From contig NZ_CAKPUG010000002.1 in NCBI RefSeq assembly GCF_934191625.1, positions 1 through 64,000 of the forward strand: DNA of 64,000 nt, read 5' to 3'. The translations under genes and the position numbers were made by a program. Source of the stretch: an uncultured Lactococcus sp. (GTDB lineage: Bacteria; Bacillota; Bacilli; Lactobacillales; Streptococcaceae). The notes below the pieces were generated by a model. It was given only the letters and a program-made list of their open reading frames with translations, made no database searches and was not told the DNA's origin. Of this stretch, positions 54,745 to 63,179 are shown piece by piece. Each line of letters begins with the position of its first letter. The first letter of the stretch is position 1.

Positions 54745-55699
54745 AACTTTTAACTTTGACGATGAAGCAAGTTTAACAGTTTATCTGCACGAAGATAAAG
54801 ATGAGTTTTCACGCGCAGGAAATCGACCTTTTGTTTTAGTAATTCCAGGGGGCGGCTATTCATTTTGTAGTGAACGAGAAGGAGAACCTATTGCATTGAA
54901 TTTTCTTGCACAGGGCTATCATACGGGGGTACTTCGCTATCACGTTGGAGATAAAAGAAGTTTTGAGAAATCCCTCGAAGATGCACAAAAATCCTTACTA
55001 AAAATTCAAGATTTAGCAACAATATGGAAGATTGATAAAAATAAAATCGCAGTCATTGGTTTTTCAGCAGGAGGACATTTAGCTGCTGCTCTTTCTAATC
55101 TGTCACCAGTTAAGCCAAATCTCTGTATTTTAGGCTACCCAGCTATTTTGAAAACTTTTGCCCAAGTGATGCAGATTGAAGCACCTTCCTTAGAAACTTG
55201 TGTAACGAGAGAAACACCTCCTACTTTCCTCTTTTCAACATTTGAGGACAACGTGGTACCTATAGAGAATTCCTTATTATATCTTCGGGCTCTGGAAGAA
55301 AATGATATTCCTTTTGAGGCACATATCTTCCAAAAAGGCCTTCACGGTTTATCGTTAGCTACGAAAATGTTTGGCGCCCAGGAAAAAATGGTAGATAAAC
55401 GATTCTCACGTTGGTTTTCGGAAGTTGTCGAATGGATGGAAATAAACTGGGAAACCACAGAGGGTAAACCTGCTCCAGAGAGCCTAGCAGACTATTCAAT
55501 TGGGAATTTACTTGAAGATAGCAATAATAAAGACATCTTATTACAGCTATTCCCTGACTGGAAAGATCGAAGCAAGTTAAAGATAGTAAAGAAACTGACA
55601 CTCTCTCAACTCTCAGTGTTAATTCCTGAAAAATTTGGTGAGAAGCAGTACAAGCAAATTTTAGAAAGACTAACAAAACCAAAGCAACATATTACTTAG
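54734..55699 (+). CDS. Carbohydrate esterase-like alpha/beta hydrolase
   Basis: The protein has 321 residues with no signal peptide. It has the oxyanion region VIPGGGYSFCSEREGEP, the elbow GFSAGGHLAA, and later Asp (FEDNVVP) and His (GLHGLS). It resembles the acetyl-esterases (BD-FAE/CE-like) found in glycoside loci. The last ~85 residues form an extra helical part. It may remove acetyl groups from imported sugars; inferred from family and operon. ATG 54734 has GGAAAG before it. Confidence 0.85.
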   Translation: MITKTFNFDDEASLTVYLHEDKDEFSRAGNRPFVLVIPGGGYSFCSEREGEPIALNFLAQGYHTGVLRYHVGDKRSFEKSLEDAQKSLLKIQDLATIWKIDKNKIAVIGFSAGGHLAAALSNLSPVKPNLCILGYPAILKTFAQVMQIEAPSLETCVTRETPPTFLFSTFEDNVVPIENSLLYLRALEENDIPFEAHIFQKGLHGLSLATKMFGAQEKMVDKRFSRWFSEVVEWMEINWETTEGKPAPESLADYSIGNLLEDSNNKDILLQLFPDWKDRSKLKIVKKLTLSQLSVLIPEKFGEKQYKQILERLTKPKQHIT

Positions 55700-55711
55700 A
55701 AAGAGGAAAAA

Positions 55712-57418
55712 ATGAAGGCTTATATAGTTCATGAAAGTTATAAGGCATCTACTAATCTGTTCTCAGGGCCGCCTGATGAACTTGAGGTATTATCCGTTTA
55801 TAAAAATAGTTTTGGTGCATGCCATTTATTATTACACGATGGGTGTGAGAATCATTTTGTGTTGGGAAAAGAATTTTCCATTCCTGATCAAATTGAAATT
55901 CCAATCTATCGCATAGGGGTCAAATCCGAGCTGCCCGTGACGCTACAATTTGAAGAATATTACATGGGAAATGAAAATATTGAATACACGGACAAACTAT
56001 TAGAACAAACAGCAAAAACTTATTCTGGTGATCGTTTTGCTCCTATCTATCTAGAATTTTCGACGCCTTCTGAGATACAGGCAGGGACCTACCCAGTCGA
56101 AATTACGCTTTATCGTTCACACTTAACGTCTCAGGATGAAAAAGTATTTTCTAAGACGTTAAAAGTAAAGGTAGGTGACTATAGTTTTCCTGAAGATACA
56201 GGACACAACTTTAATCTCGATATCTGGCAACAACCTTCGAATCTTGCTCGAACTTTTCAAGTGCCTATATGGAGCGATGAACATTTTCGCTTGATTAGTG
56301 AAATGGCAGAGAGCTTGGCAACCCTTAATCAAAAGGTTATCACAGTAATCGCGGGGGAAATTCCGTGGAAAGGCTGGTTTAACTATATAGTCAAAGACTA
56401 TCCTGCCAATCTTTATGAGTATTCAATGATAAGCGTTAAAAAAAATAAGTCAGGAGAGATCCAGTGTGATTTTTCGGTACTCGATCGCTATTTAGAATGT
56501 ATGTTCTCCGCAGGCATAAATCAAGAAATCAATGTTTTTGGGTTATTAGGTGTGTGGCAACCACCATTCTTTCCCCTAATAAAAGAACTTGACCATCCAG
56601 AAAAGCTGGTTATCCGCTACTATGATGAGACCACAGAAACCATTGATTTTATCCAAGATAAAAAGGAACTAGAGCACTATATCGAACAGCTTTTTGAACA
56701 TTTTAAGGTATTAGGTGTTTGGGAGAAAGTGCGTATTGTCTCTGATGAGCCCAAAGTCCATGAAATTGATACATTTAGACATTCATTAGACATTCTTAAG
56801 TCAATAGAGCCTACATTGAAAGTAAAAGGAGTTTTTGATAAAGAAGCAGTTCTTGAAGCTTTGTTGCCAGTGATCGACTATCCAGTGACTTCCTATTATT
56901 GTACATGTAATAACTACAAAGAACTTAGCCAAAGCCATTCTGGAAAAACGCAGTACTATATCTGTAACTATCCTGACAAGCCAAACACTTTTCTGCACAG
57001 CCCCTTATTAGAAACACGTGTACAAGGACTCTTAGCACATTACTTCAAAACAGATGGTCTTCTTCGCTGGGCTTACAACTGCTGGCCAGATAACGCACGT
57101 CAAGATATCCGATATAATACAGGGGCTTTACCTGTCGGTGATCTCTGTTTAATCTATCCTTCATATTCGGGACATATTCTCTTATCTCTACGTTATAAAG
57201 AGCTACAAAGAGGCATCGAAGACTTTAGCCTCATTAAAAATGCAGAGATGGAAAATAAAGAAGCCGTTTCAAAAATTATAAAGGATTTTCTTGAAATAGA
57301 GGAACCAGCTGAATGGATGCTTGATAGTCACAATAGTAGTTCTCGGGTATTTAAACAGGATTATAAATCTTACGATAAATTGCGCGAAGATTTAATACAA
57401 GTTATCAATTCAAAATAA
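55712..57418 (+). CDS. DUF4091 / GH123-like glycoside hydrolase
   Basis: The protein has 568 residues with no signal peptide. An N-terminal beta domain (about 1-155) leads into a TIM-barrel part (about 160-500). The consecutive Asp-Glu in IVSDEPK (residues 345-346) matches the catalytic pair of GH123, the family that includes the DUF4091 catalytic domain. The C-terminus contains LLRWAYNCWPDNA and LRYKELQRGIEDF, also typical of DUF4091 proteins. GH123 enzymes cleave beta-linked N-acetylgalactosamine. The substrate here is not known. AGAGG precedes the ATG. Confidence 0.75.
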   Translation: MKAYIVHESYKASTNLFSGPPDELEVLSVYKNSFGACHLLLHDGCENHFVLGKEFSIPDQIEIPIYRIGVKSELPVTLQFEEYYMGNENIEYTDKLLEQTAKTYSGDRFAPIYLEFSTPSEIQAGTYPVEITLYRSHLTSQDEKVFSKTLKVKVGDYSFPEDTGHNFNLDIWQQPSNLARTFQVPIWSDEHFRLISEMAESLATLNQKVITVIAGEIPWKGWFNYIVKDYPANLYEYSMISVKKNKSGEIQCDFSVLDRYLECMFSAGINQEINVFGLLGVWQPPFFPLIKELDHPEKLVIRYYDETTETIDFIQDKKELEHYIEQLFEHFKVLGVWEKVRIVSDEPKVHEIDTFRHSLDILKSIEPTLKVKGVFDKEAVLEALLPVIDYPVTSYYCTCNNYKELSQSHSGKTQYYICNYPDKPNTFLHSPLLETRVQGLLAHYFKTDGLLRWAYNCWPDNARQDIRYNTGALPVGDLCLIYPSYSGHILLSLRYKELQRGIEDFSLIKNAEMENKEAVSKIIKDFLEIEEPAEWMLDSHNSSSRVFKQDYKSYDKLREDLIQVINSK

Positions 57419-57455
57419 AAGTAGGCTTTATCTGAGCAGCTTTTGGGAGGAAGAG

Positions 57456-58307
57456 ATGGAAGCAATAATAATACCGATGAAAAAACTTATGGCTGATATT
57501 GCGATCCCGGATTTGGTACAGGCTACTGTATTAAAAAATTTCACCAAAATCGGTGACAAAGCTTTGAAGAGGAGCGCACAAAAGTTACTCGATGTTAGAG
57601 TTGCTGCACAAGAAGCAGAGCGACTAGGAAAACTGTACAGTAATGAGACACTGATGGAACTGACTTATCACTTATATGCTGCTTTTTTATGCTGGAACAC
57701 AATCTATCTACCACAAGGGATATCTTATGAAATTTATATTGACACTATGAAGTGCTTCACGAGATTTTTAGAAGAAACCAGAAAGATAATCTCAACTTAT
57801 AAATTCAATAGAGGTTTTTGGACTTGGCGTTATACGAGTGGCTTGATATACAGGATTCAAGAATTAGAGTTTGAATTGGTTGCTCCGCCACATAAAATTA
57901 AAGCAGTAGGATTGGCAGGCAAGAAATATATTTCTGTTCATATTCCATCTGATGCAAACTTGTCTCACGAAATTATTTCAAAAAATTATCTTGAAGTGAA
58001 GTTTTTTTTGAAAAAGCATTTTCCAAGCTATGAACAAGTACCTTTCGTAACCAGCACATGGCTGCTCTCTCCTAAGTTAAAAGATTGGTTGAAGGAGAAG
58101 TCAAATCTGAGATTATTTGCCAGTGACTATGATTTGGTAAAAACAAGTCCTGATAGTGACGAGGGTGTGCCTTGGGTTTTTAATAGCATTTCTGCTGATA
58201 TCTTAAATTACCCTGAAGAAACAAGTCTGCAAAAAGCAGCCAAAAAGTGGATGATGTCGGGTGGGCATATTGGCTCAGCTTTAGGAATTTTAAAAGAAGA
58301 CCTATAA
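57456..58307 (+). CDS. Putative acyltransferase-domain protein (NAT_N/GNAT_C-like)
   Basis: The protein has 283 residues. A helical N-terminal half (about 1-125) is followed by a beta-alpha half with KYISVHIPSDANLSHE, FVTSTWLLSPKLKDWL and WMMSGGHIGSALGIL. This pattern recalls the two-domain acyltransferase-like family (PF18082/PF18164), known mostly from Firmicutes sugar loci. I am only moderately sure. GGGAGGAAG before the ATG is excellent. It is the last gene of the operon. Confidence 0.6.
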   Translation: MEAIIIPMKKLMADIAIPDLVQATVLKNFTKIGDKALKRSAQKLLDVRVAAQEAERLGKLYSNETLMELTYHLYAAFLCWNTIYLPQGISYEIYIDTMKCFTRFLEETRKIISTYKFNRGFWTWRYTSGLIYRIQELEFELVAPPHKIKAVGLAGKKYISVHIPSDANLSHEIISKNYLEVKFFLKKHFPSYEQVPFVTSTWLLSPKLKDWLKEKSNLRLFASDYDLVKTSPDSDEGVPWVFNSISADILNYPEETSLQKAAKKWMMSGGHIGSALGILKEDL

Positions 58308-58333
58308 CTAACATAAGCAAATATAAAAGAAAT

Positions 58334-58364
58334 ACAGATAAACGGTGAATTATCTGTGTTTTTT
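58334..58364 (+). terminator. Terminator of the glycoside operon
   Basis: ACAGATAA and TTATCTGT with an 8-base loop, then GTTTTTT. Confidence 0.75.
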
Positions 58365-58448
58365 GATGCGCAAAAAGGCTTTGTGTGGTTTTCCGAGTAA
58401 GACATAAAGTAATTAGACTTTATCGGTGCAGTATGATATTATAAAATC

Positions 58449-59801
58449 ATGAAAAAATTCCAGAAAAATGAAATTATCCAAGGAAGAGTGATTGACTTGA
58501 CACATGAAGGACAAGGAGTTATCAAAGCAGATAACTTCCCTTTTTTTGTTGAAAATGCCTTACCTGGTGAAGAGATCAAAATGAAAGTCCTAAAAGTCGG
58601 AAAGAATTTCGGCTTTGGTAAAGTTGAGGAATGGCTCAACCAATCACCAGATCGTGTACAAGATGTCAATATGACCTATCTCCGAACAGGGATTGCTGAC
58701 TTTGGGCACATGACTTATCCAGCCCAGCTCCACTTTAAACATAAACAAGTTGTTGATGTACTTCGTAAAAATGCACATAAGCCAGACTTTCCAGTTCTTG
58801 ACACATTAGGTGCGGAGCAAGAAAGCCAATATCGTAATAAAGCGCAGGTGCCTGTGCGTAGCATCAATGGTAAGACAGAGACGGGCTTTTTCCGAAAAAA
58901 CTCACACGATTTAGTACCAATCCGTGATTTTTATATCCAAAATCCAGAAATTGATGAGTTGGTTAATCAAGTACGGGAAAGTTTAATCAAGCTCAATATT
59001 CCGCCTTATGATGAGCAAACGAAACGAGGAATTGTACGCAATATCGTCATTCGTCGCGGTCATCATAGCGGTCAAATGATGCTGATTTTGGTTGTGACTA
59101 AAGAGAAATTCGCAGGTCTTTCAGAACTTGTTGCTGAATACAGCAATAAAGTGGACTCTTTCCAGCTCAGTATTAATACCTCAACAGGAAATGCAATCTT
59201 TGGCTCTAAGTTCAAACTGCTCTCAGGTAAGGAATATATTACGGACAGCATGTTAGATAAAGACTTCCAAATCTCAGCCCGTGCTTTCTATCAAGTCAAC
59301 ACAGCACAGGCCGAAAAACTCTATCAGTTAGCTTATGATTTTGCAGATTTGAAAGCCGAAGATGTCGTGATTGATGCTTATTCTGGTATCGGTACTATTG
59401 GAATTGGAATGGCAGATAAGGTCGCACAGGTTTACGGTATGGAAATCATACCAGAAGCAGTGGAAAATGCTAAATCAAATGCAGCGCTGAATGATATTAA
59501 AAATGCGCAGTACGAAGTCGGACCAGCAGAAGAAGTAATGCCACAATGGGTACAAGACGGCATCCAACCTGATGTTATCTTCGTTGATCCACCACGCAAG
59601 GGTCTAGACGAAAGCTTTATCAAAGCTGCCACAGCAACCCAAGCACGTGCCGTGGTCTATATCTCATGCAATCCGGCAACATTTGCGCGTGATGTCGTCC
59701 GCTTTGAAGAAGAAGGTTATCTTTTGGAAAAAGTACAACCCGTTGACCTTTTCCCACAGACGAAGCACGTGGAGTGTGTGGGATTATTGATGAAAAAATA
59801 A
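58449..59801 (+). CDS. rlmD: 23S rRNA (uracil-5-)-methyltransferase (RlmD/RlmCD type)
   Basis: The protein has 450 residues. An N-terminal TRAM domain (about 1-65) and a SAM domain with VIDAYSGIGTIGIGM, VDPPRKGL and the catalytic-cysteine motif SCNPATFARD. It makes m5U in 23S rRNA; Gram-positive versions often modify two sites (RlmCD). The ATG lacks a ribosome site, and TATGAT/TATAAA-like -10s lie 5-12 bases upstream, so it may be leaderless. Confidence 0.92.
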   Translation: MKKFQKNEIIQGRVIDLTHEGQGVIKADNFPFFVENALPGEEIKMKVLKVGKNFGFGKVEEWLNQSPDRVQDVNMTYLRTGIADFGHMTYPAQLHFKHKQVVDVLRKNAHKPDFPVLDTLGAEQESQYRNKAQVPVRSINGKTETGFFRKNSHDLVPIRDFYIQNPEIDELVNQVRESLIKLNIPPYDEQTKRGIVRNIVIRRGHHSGQMMLILVVTKEKFAGLSELVAEYSNKVDSFQLSINTSTGNAIFGSKFKLLSGKEYITDSMLDKDFQISARAFYQVNTAQAEKLYQLAYDFADLKAEDVVIDAYSGIGTIGIGMADKVAQVYGMEIIPEAVENAKSNAALNDIKNAQYEVGPAEEVMPQWVQDGIQPDVIFVDPPRKGLDESFIKAATATQARAVVYISCNPATFARDVVRFEEEGYLLEKVQPVDLFPQTKHVECVGLLMKK

Positions 59802-59827
59802 GTCTCAATACCAAAAAGGACCCAAAA

Positions 59828-60445
59828 ATGCCACACAAAAGTCACGACTACGAAAAAGAATCCGAAAAATTCTATGATAATATCGCCCAGCGATTTGACC
59901 ATTCTTTCGATGGTTTTCTTGCTTCATTTTTCAAAAAGTTCATTGTCAAACATTTAGAAGTGCCCAAAGATGCCAGTATCCTTGATATTGGCTGTGCCAA
60001 TGGAACACTTCTGTCCATGCTTAGCAAGCAGACCAATATTTTCGGGGCAGGTTTAGACATTTCTTCTGAAATGGTCAAGATTGCCAGCCAACGTCATCCT
60101 CAGTTTGAGTTTAAGCAAGGCAGCGCGGAAGCTGTTCCGTTTCCGAAGGATAACTTCAATATTGTCACTTGTTCAGCCAGTTTTCATCACTTCCCTCATC
60201 CCGATCGCTTTTTAGATGAAGCGAGACGCTTGTTAAAACAAGACGGTAGACTGGTGATTGCGGAAATCCATATTCCTGTAGTGACAAAGCTTTATAATTG
60301 GCGACTGAACCGCTTTTCAACTGAAGGTGATGTCAAAGTCTACCAACCTAAAGAGCTCGTAAATCTCTTTCAAAAAAAGGGCTGGAAAATTGTGAAACGT
60401 AAAATTTTTCTGCAAATTCAATATTATGAACTGCAAAAGCTGTGA
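59828..60445 (+). CDS. Class I SAM-dependent methyltransferase
   Basis: The protein has 205 residues. Motif I is ILDIGCANGTLLS, followed by GLDISSEMVKIA, FPKDNFNIVTCSASFHHFPH and RLVIAEIHIP. It fits the Methyltransf_11/UbiE-like group. Substrate is unknown. ATG 59828 with AAGGA before it is preferred over the in-frame ATG inside rlmD. It follows rlmD by 26 bases. Confidence 0.88.
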   Translation: MPHKSHDYEKESEKFYDNIAQRFDHSFDGFLASFFKKFIVKHLEVPKDASILDIGCANGTLLSMLSKQTNIFGAGLDISSEMVKIASQRHPQFEFKQGSAEAVPFPKDNFNIVTCSASFHHFPHPDRFLDEARRLLKQDGRLVIAEIHIPVVTKLYNWRLNRFSTEGDVKVYQPKELVNLFQKKGWKIVKRKIFLQIQYYELQKL

Positions 60446-60457
60446 ACACAGCTTTTT
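60435..60457 (+). terminator. Terminator overlapping the methyltransferase stop
   Basis: AAAAGCTGT and ACAGCTTTT form a perfect stem around GAAC, with the stop codon TGA inside the hairpin. Confidence 0.8.
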
Positions 60458-60511
60458 ATATAAAAAAAATTATGTAAAAAAGAACCTTCGATGTTAATAT
60501 TACAGGGATTA

Positions 60512-60520
60512 TGTTATAAT
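60512..60520 (+). promoter_or_regulatory. Extended -10 promoter of the AI-2E family gene
   Basis: TGTTATAAT at 60512-60520 is an extended -10 element, with TGTTAA at 60492 as a poor -35. The start point would be near 60527. Confidence 0.6.
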
Positions 60521-60558
60521 TTAAACAGTATTTTACATATTAGAAGGGGAAAAATCCT

Positions 60559-61740
60559 ATGGAAAAACAAAATTTTAGAGCTTCTGTTTTTTTCAAATGG
60601 TTTGTAAATAATAAAGTCGTGACGGCACTCTTGGTGGTCTTACTTTTATTACTTAATATTCTATTACTCAGCAAAGTCAACTTTATCTTTGCACCAATTG
60701 CCGATTTTCTGACCATTGTTTCATTACCTGTCGTTTTAGCAGCTGTGTTTTATTACCTGCTTAATCCGATTGTTGATTATCTCGAAAAGAAACGTGTGCC
60801 CCGTATCGCCAGTATTATTGTACTTTTTATCCTAATTGCTGGTTTGTTGGTTTGGGGCTTGGCTTACGCCATTCCTTCTATCTCCAATAGTGTTGCAAGT
60901 TTCTCTAAGCACGTACCACACTATGTCGAACAAGCGCAAGAAGAAGTAAATAAACTCTTGACCAATCGTCACTTTGAGCAATTCCGCCCACAAATGGATG
61001 ATTTCATGGATTCCCTCGGGAATAATATCGTGGACTGGTCGAAAAACTTTTCTACCGCTGCCTTCAGCTCAATTACTGATGTAATTACGCGAACAGCAAG
61101 TGTCTTTATTTCACTGGTTATCTTCCCGTTCGTCCTCTTTTATCTTTTACGTGATGGAAAAAACTTGAACGGCTACATTACACATCTTTTACCTGTAAAC
61201 TGGCGTAAAGATACTTCAAAAATCTTGACTGAGATGAATTCCCAACTTGCAAACTACGTCCGTGGACAAGTTATTGTTGCCATTGCGGTTGCTTTGATGT
61301 TAGCGATTGGTTTGCCGATTATTGGCTTACGTTATGGCATTACTCTCGCTATTATCTCGGGCCTCTTTAATTTGATTCCATTCCTTGGATTCTACTTAGC
61401 CATCATTCCGGCTATGATTATCGGATTAGCAACGGGTGGACCAATCATGTTGCTTAAAGTTTTGATTGTCTATATTATTGAACAAACACTTGAAGGACGC
61501 TTCGTTTCACCTCTAGTTTTAGGTAAGCAGTTGAGCATTCACCCGATCACAGTTCTCTTTGTCCTCTTAACGGCTGGAAAAGTCTTTGGCTTATGGGGCG
61601 TTTTGCTGGGAATTCCGTTCTATGCTGCAGCCAAAGTAATTATCACTCATATCTATGATTGGTACCGTGAAATTTCAGAACTTTATCAACCTGTTGATTC
61701 AGGCAATACCAGTGAACTTGAAAAAATAGAGGAGAGCTAA
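60559..61740 (+). CDS. AI-2E family (PerM/YdiK-type) membrane transporter
   Basis: The protein has 393 residues and about 7-8 membrane segments. A soluble amphipathic part (about 110-190) is enclosed, and the C-terminal half holds YVRGQVIVAIAVALML and GLFNLIPFLGFYLAIIPA, the family signature. Despite the name, AI-2 export is shown for only one member; others are ion antiporters. AGAAGGGG precedes the ATG. Its stop overlaps the next start (TAATG). Confidence 0.88.
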   Translation: MEKQNFRASVFFKWFVNNKVVTALLVVLLLLLNILLLSKVNFIFAPIADFLTIVSLPVVLAAVFYYLLNPIVDYLEKKRVPRIASIIVLFILIAGLLVWGLAYAIPSISNSVASFSKHVPHYVEQAQEEVNKLLTNRHFEQFRPQMDDFMDSLGNNIVDWSKNFSTAAFSSITDVITRTASVFISLVIFPFVLFYLLRDGKNLNGYITHLLPVNWRKDTSKILTEMNSQLANYVRGQVIVAIAVALMLAIGLPIIGLRYGITLAIISGLFNLIPFLGFYLAIIPAMIIGLATGGPIMLLKVLIVYIIEQTLEGRFVSPLVLGKQLSIHPITVLFVLLTAGKVFGLWGVLLGIPFYAAAKVIITHIYDWYREISELYQPVDSGNTSELEKIEES

Positions 61741-62981
61741 TGTCTTATTCAGAAGATACCATTGATTTTCTACATAAAGGTGATTTGATTGGGATGCATA
61801 ATGCTTTGAGCAATGCGCTCAAGCATGACAATGAAGAAATGCTTGCAGATTTGGCAGAGTATTTACAAATGATGGGTTTTATTGATGAGAGCCATCAAGT
61901 CTATGATAAGATTCTGGGTGACAATCCTGAAAGTACCGACTATTTGATTAATCTGGCAGAGATTGCAGAGGATGATGGGCAGATTGATGATGCTTTAAAC
62001 TATCTTTATCAAATTCCTGCTGGAGACGAAAATTATGTAGCTGCTTTGATTCAAATTGCGGATTTGTACCAGTTTGAAGGAGACTTTGAGACGGCCATTA
62101 GCAAGCTTGAAGAAGCCCGTGAACTTTCCGACTCACCTCTGATTACGTTTGCGCTTGCGGAAAGTTATTACGAGCAAGGCGCATATCAAGAAGCAATCCA
62201 AAACTACGCCAAGCTTTCTGTACGAGAGATTTTACAGCAAACTAAAATCTCTACTTATCAGCGTATCGGTGAATCTTACGCACATCTCGGGAATTTTGAG
62301 AATGCGATTTCCTTTTTAGAAAAATCTTTGGAGTTTGATAAAACTGCCGAGACGATTTACAAGATTGCACTACTTTATAGCGAGTTGGACAATCAAGCCC
62401 GTGCGATCAGCTATTTCAAACAGCTCGAAGAATATAATACAGATTTACTTAATTACGAATTAGCCTTTGCTCAAACACTGGAAGCAGACCATCAGTTTGA
62501 TGAAGCTGCCCGTGTAGCACAAGAAGGTTTATTGAAAAATCCGAATTCGGCTTTACTGTTGCATTTTCTCTCGAAGCTGGCTTATAGTCAAAAGGATCAA
62601 GCAGCTGCAGAACGTTACTTGATGGATGCGCTCAATGTTGCTGAGCTCCATGATGAAACGGTATTCCTCCTGGCAAACCTTTATTTCAACGAGTCAGACT
62701 TTGAAGCCGTGATTCGTTTGGAAGATTTGTTAGAAGAAGAACATCTCTTAGCGCAGTGGTTATTTGCCCAAGCCCATAAAGAGCTGGAAAATGATACACA
62801 AGCAGAGGCGCTCTATACAGAGCTCTTGTCGACTGCCTTGACTGATAATCCAGATTTCTTGAAGGATTATGTTGATTTCCTTTTACAAATCGGACAAAAT
62901 GAGAAGGCGCAAACCTATATTAAACAATATCTGGAGCTCGTACCAGAAGATGAAGAAATGAGAGGACTGTTGTTCGAGTAA
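61740..62981 (+). CDS. Tetratricopeptide-repeat protein
   Basis: The protein has 413 residues, almost entirely of TPR-like helical pairs (about 10 units). Examples are AYQEAIQNYAKLS, NFENAISFLEKSLEFD and QARAISYFKQLEEYN. It probably serves as a cytoplasmic scaffold; the partner is unknown. It starts inside the stop of the AI-2E family gene, a pairing common in streptococci and lactococci. Confidence 0.9.
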   Translation: MSYSEDTIDFLHKGDLIGMHNALSNALKHDNEEMLADLAEYLQMMGFIDESHQVYDKILGDNPESTDYLINLAEIAEDDGQIDDALNYLYQIPAGDENYVAALIQIADLYQFEGDFETAISKLEEARELSDSPLITFALAESYYEQGAYQEAIQNYAKLSVREILQQTKISTYQRIGESYAHLGNFENAISFLEKSLEFDKTAETIYKIALLYSELDNQARAISYFKQLEEYNTDLLNYELAFAQTLEADHQFDEAARVAQEGLLKNPNSALLLHFLSKLAYSQKDQAAAERYLMDALNVAELHDETVFLLANLYFNESDFEAVIRLEDLLEEEHLLAQWLFAQAHKELENDTQAEALYTELLSTALTDNPDFLKDYVDFLLQIGQNEKAQTYIKQYLELVPEDEEMRGLLFE

Positions 62982-63000
62982 TCGAGCAATGGTTTTTTTA
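62974..63000 (+). terminator. Weak terminator after the TPR gene
   Basis: GTTCGA and TCGAGC pair (one G-U) around a GTAA tetraloop, followed after a few bases by TTTTTTT. Confidence 0.5.
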
Positions 63001-63043
63001 TTGAAGTAAGATTACAAAGTCTGTAATATTTTATCGGAGGCAA

Positions 63044-63057
63044 TGTAAGCGTTTCAT
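63044..63057. promoter_or_regulatory. cre-like site upstream of als
   Basis: TGTAAGCGTTTCAT matches 12 of 14 positions of the lactococcal cre WGWAARCGYTWWMA. It lies about 65 bases upstream of the -35, a position in which CcpA can activate. Confidence 0.6.
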
Positions 63058-63109
63058 ACGATGAAATCTTGTGAAAGCAGACTACATATACATTCTTCAA
63101 GCGCGATTT

Positions 63110-63138
63110 TTGTAAATTAAAATATTTTCTGCTAAAAT
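63110..63138 (+). promoter_or_regulatory. Promoter of als
   Basis: TTGTAA (63110-63115) and TAAAAT (63133-63138), spacer 17. Confidence 0.65.
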
Positions 63139-63179
63139 TGATTGTGAAGATTGTGAATCTTAATTGAAATGGAGAAGAA

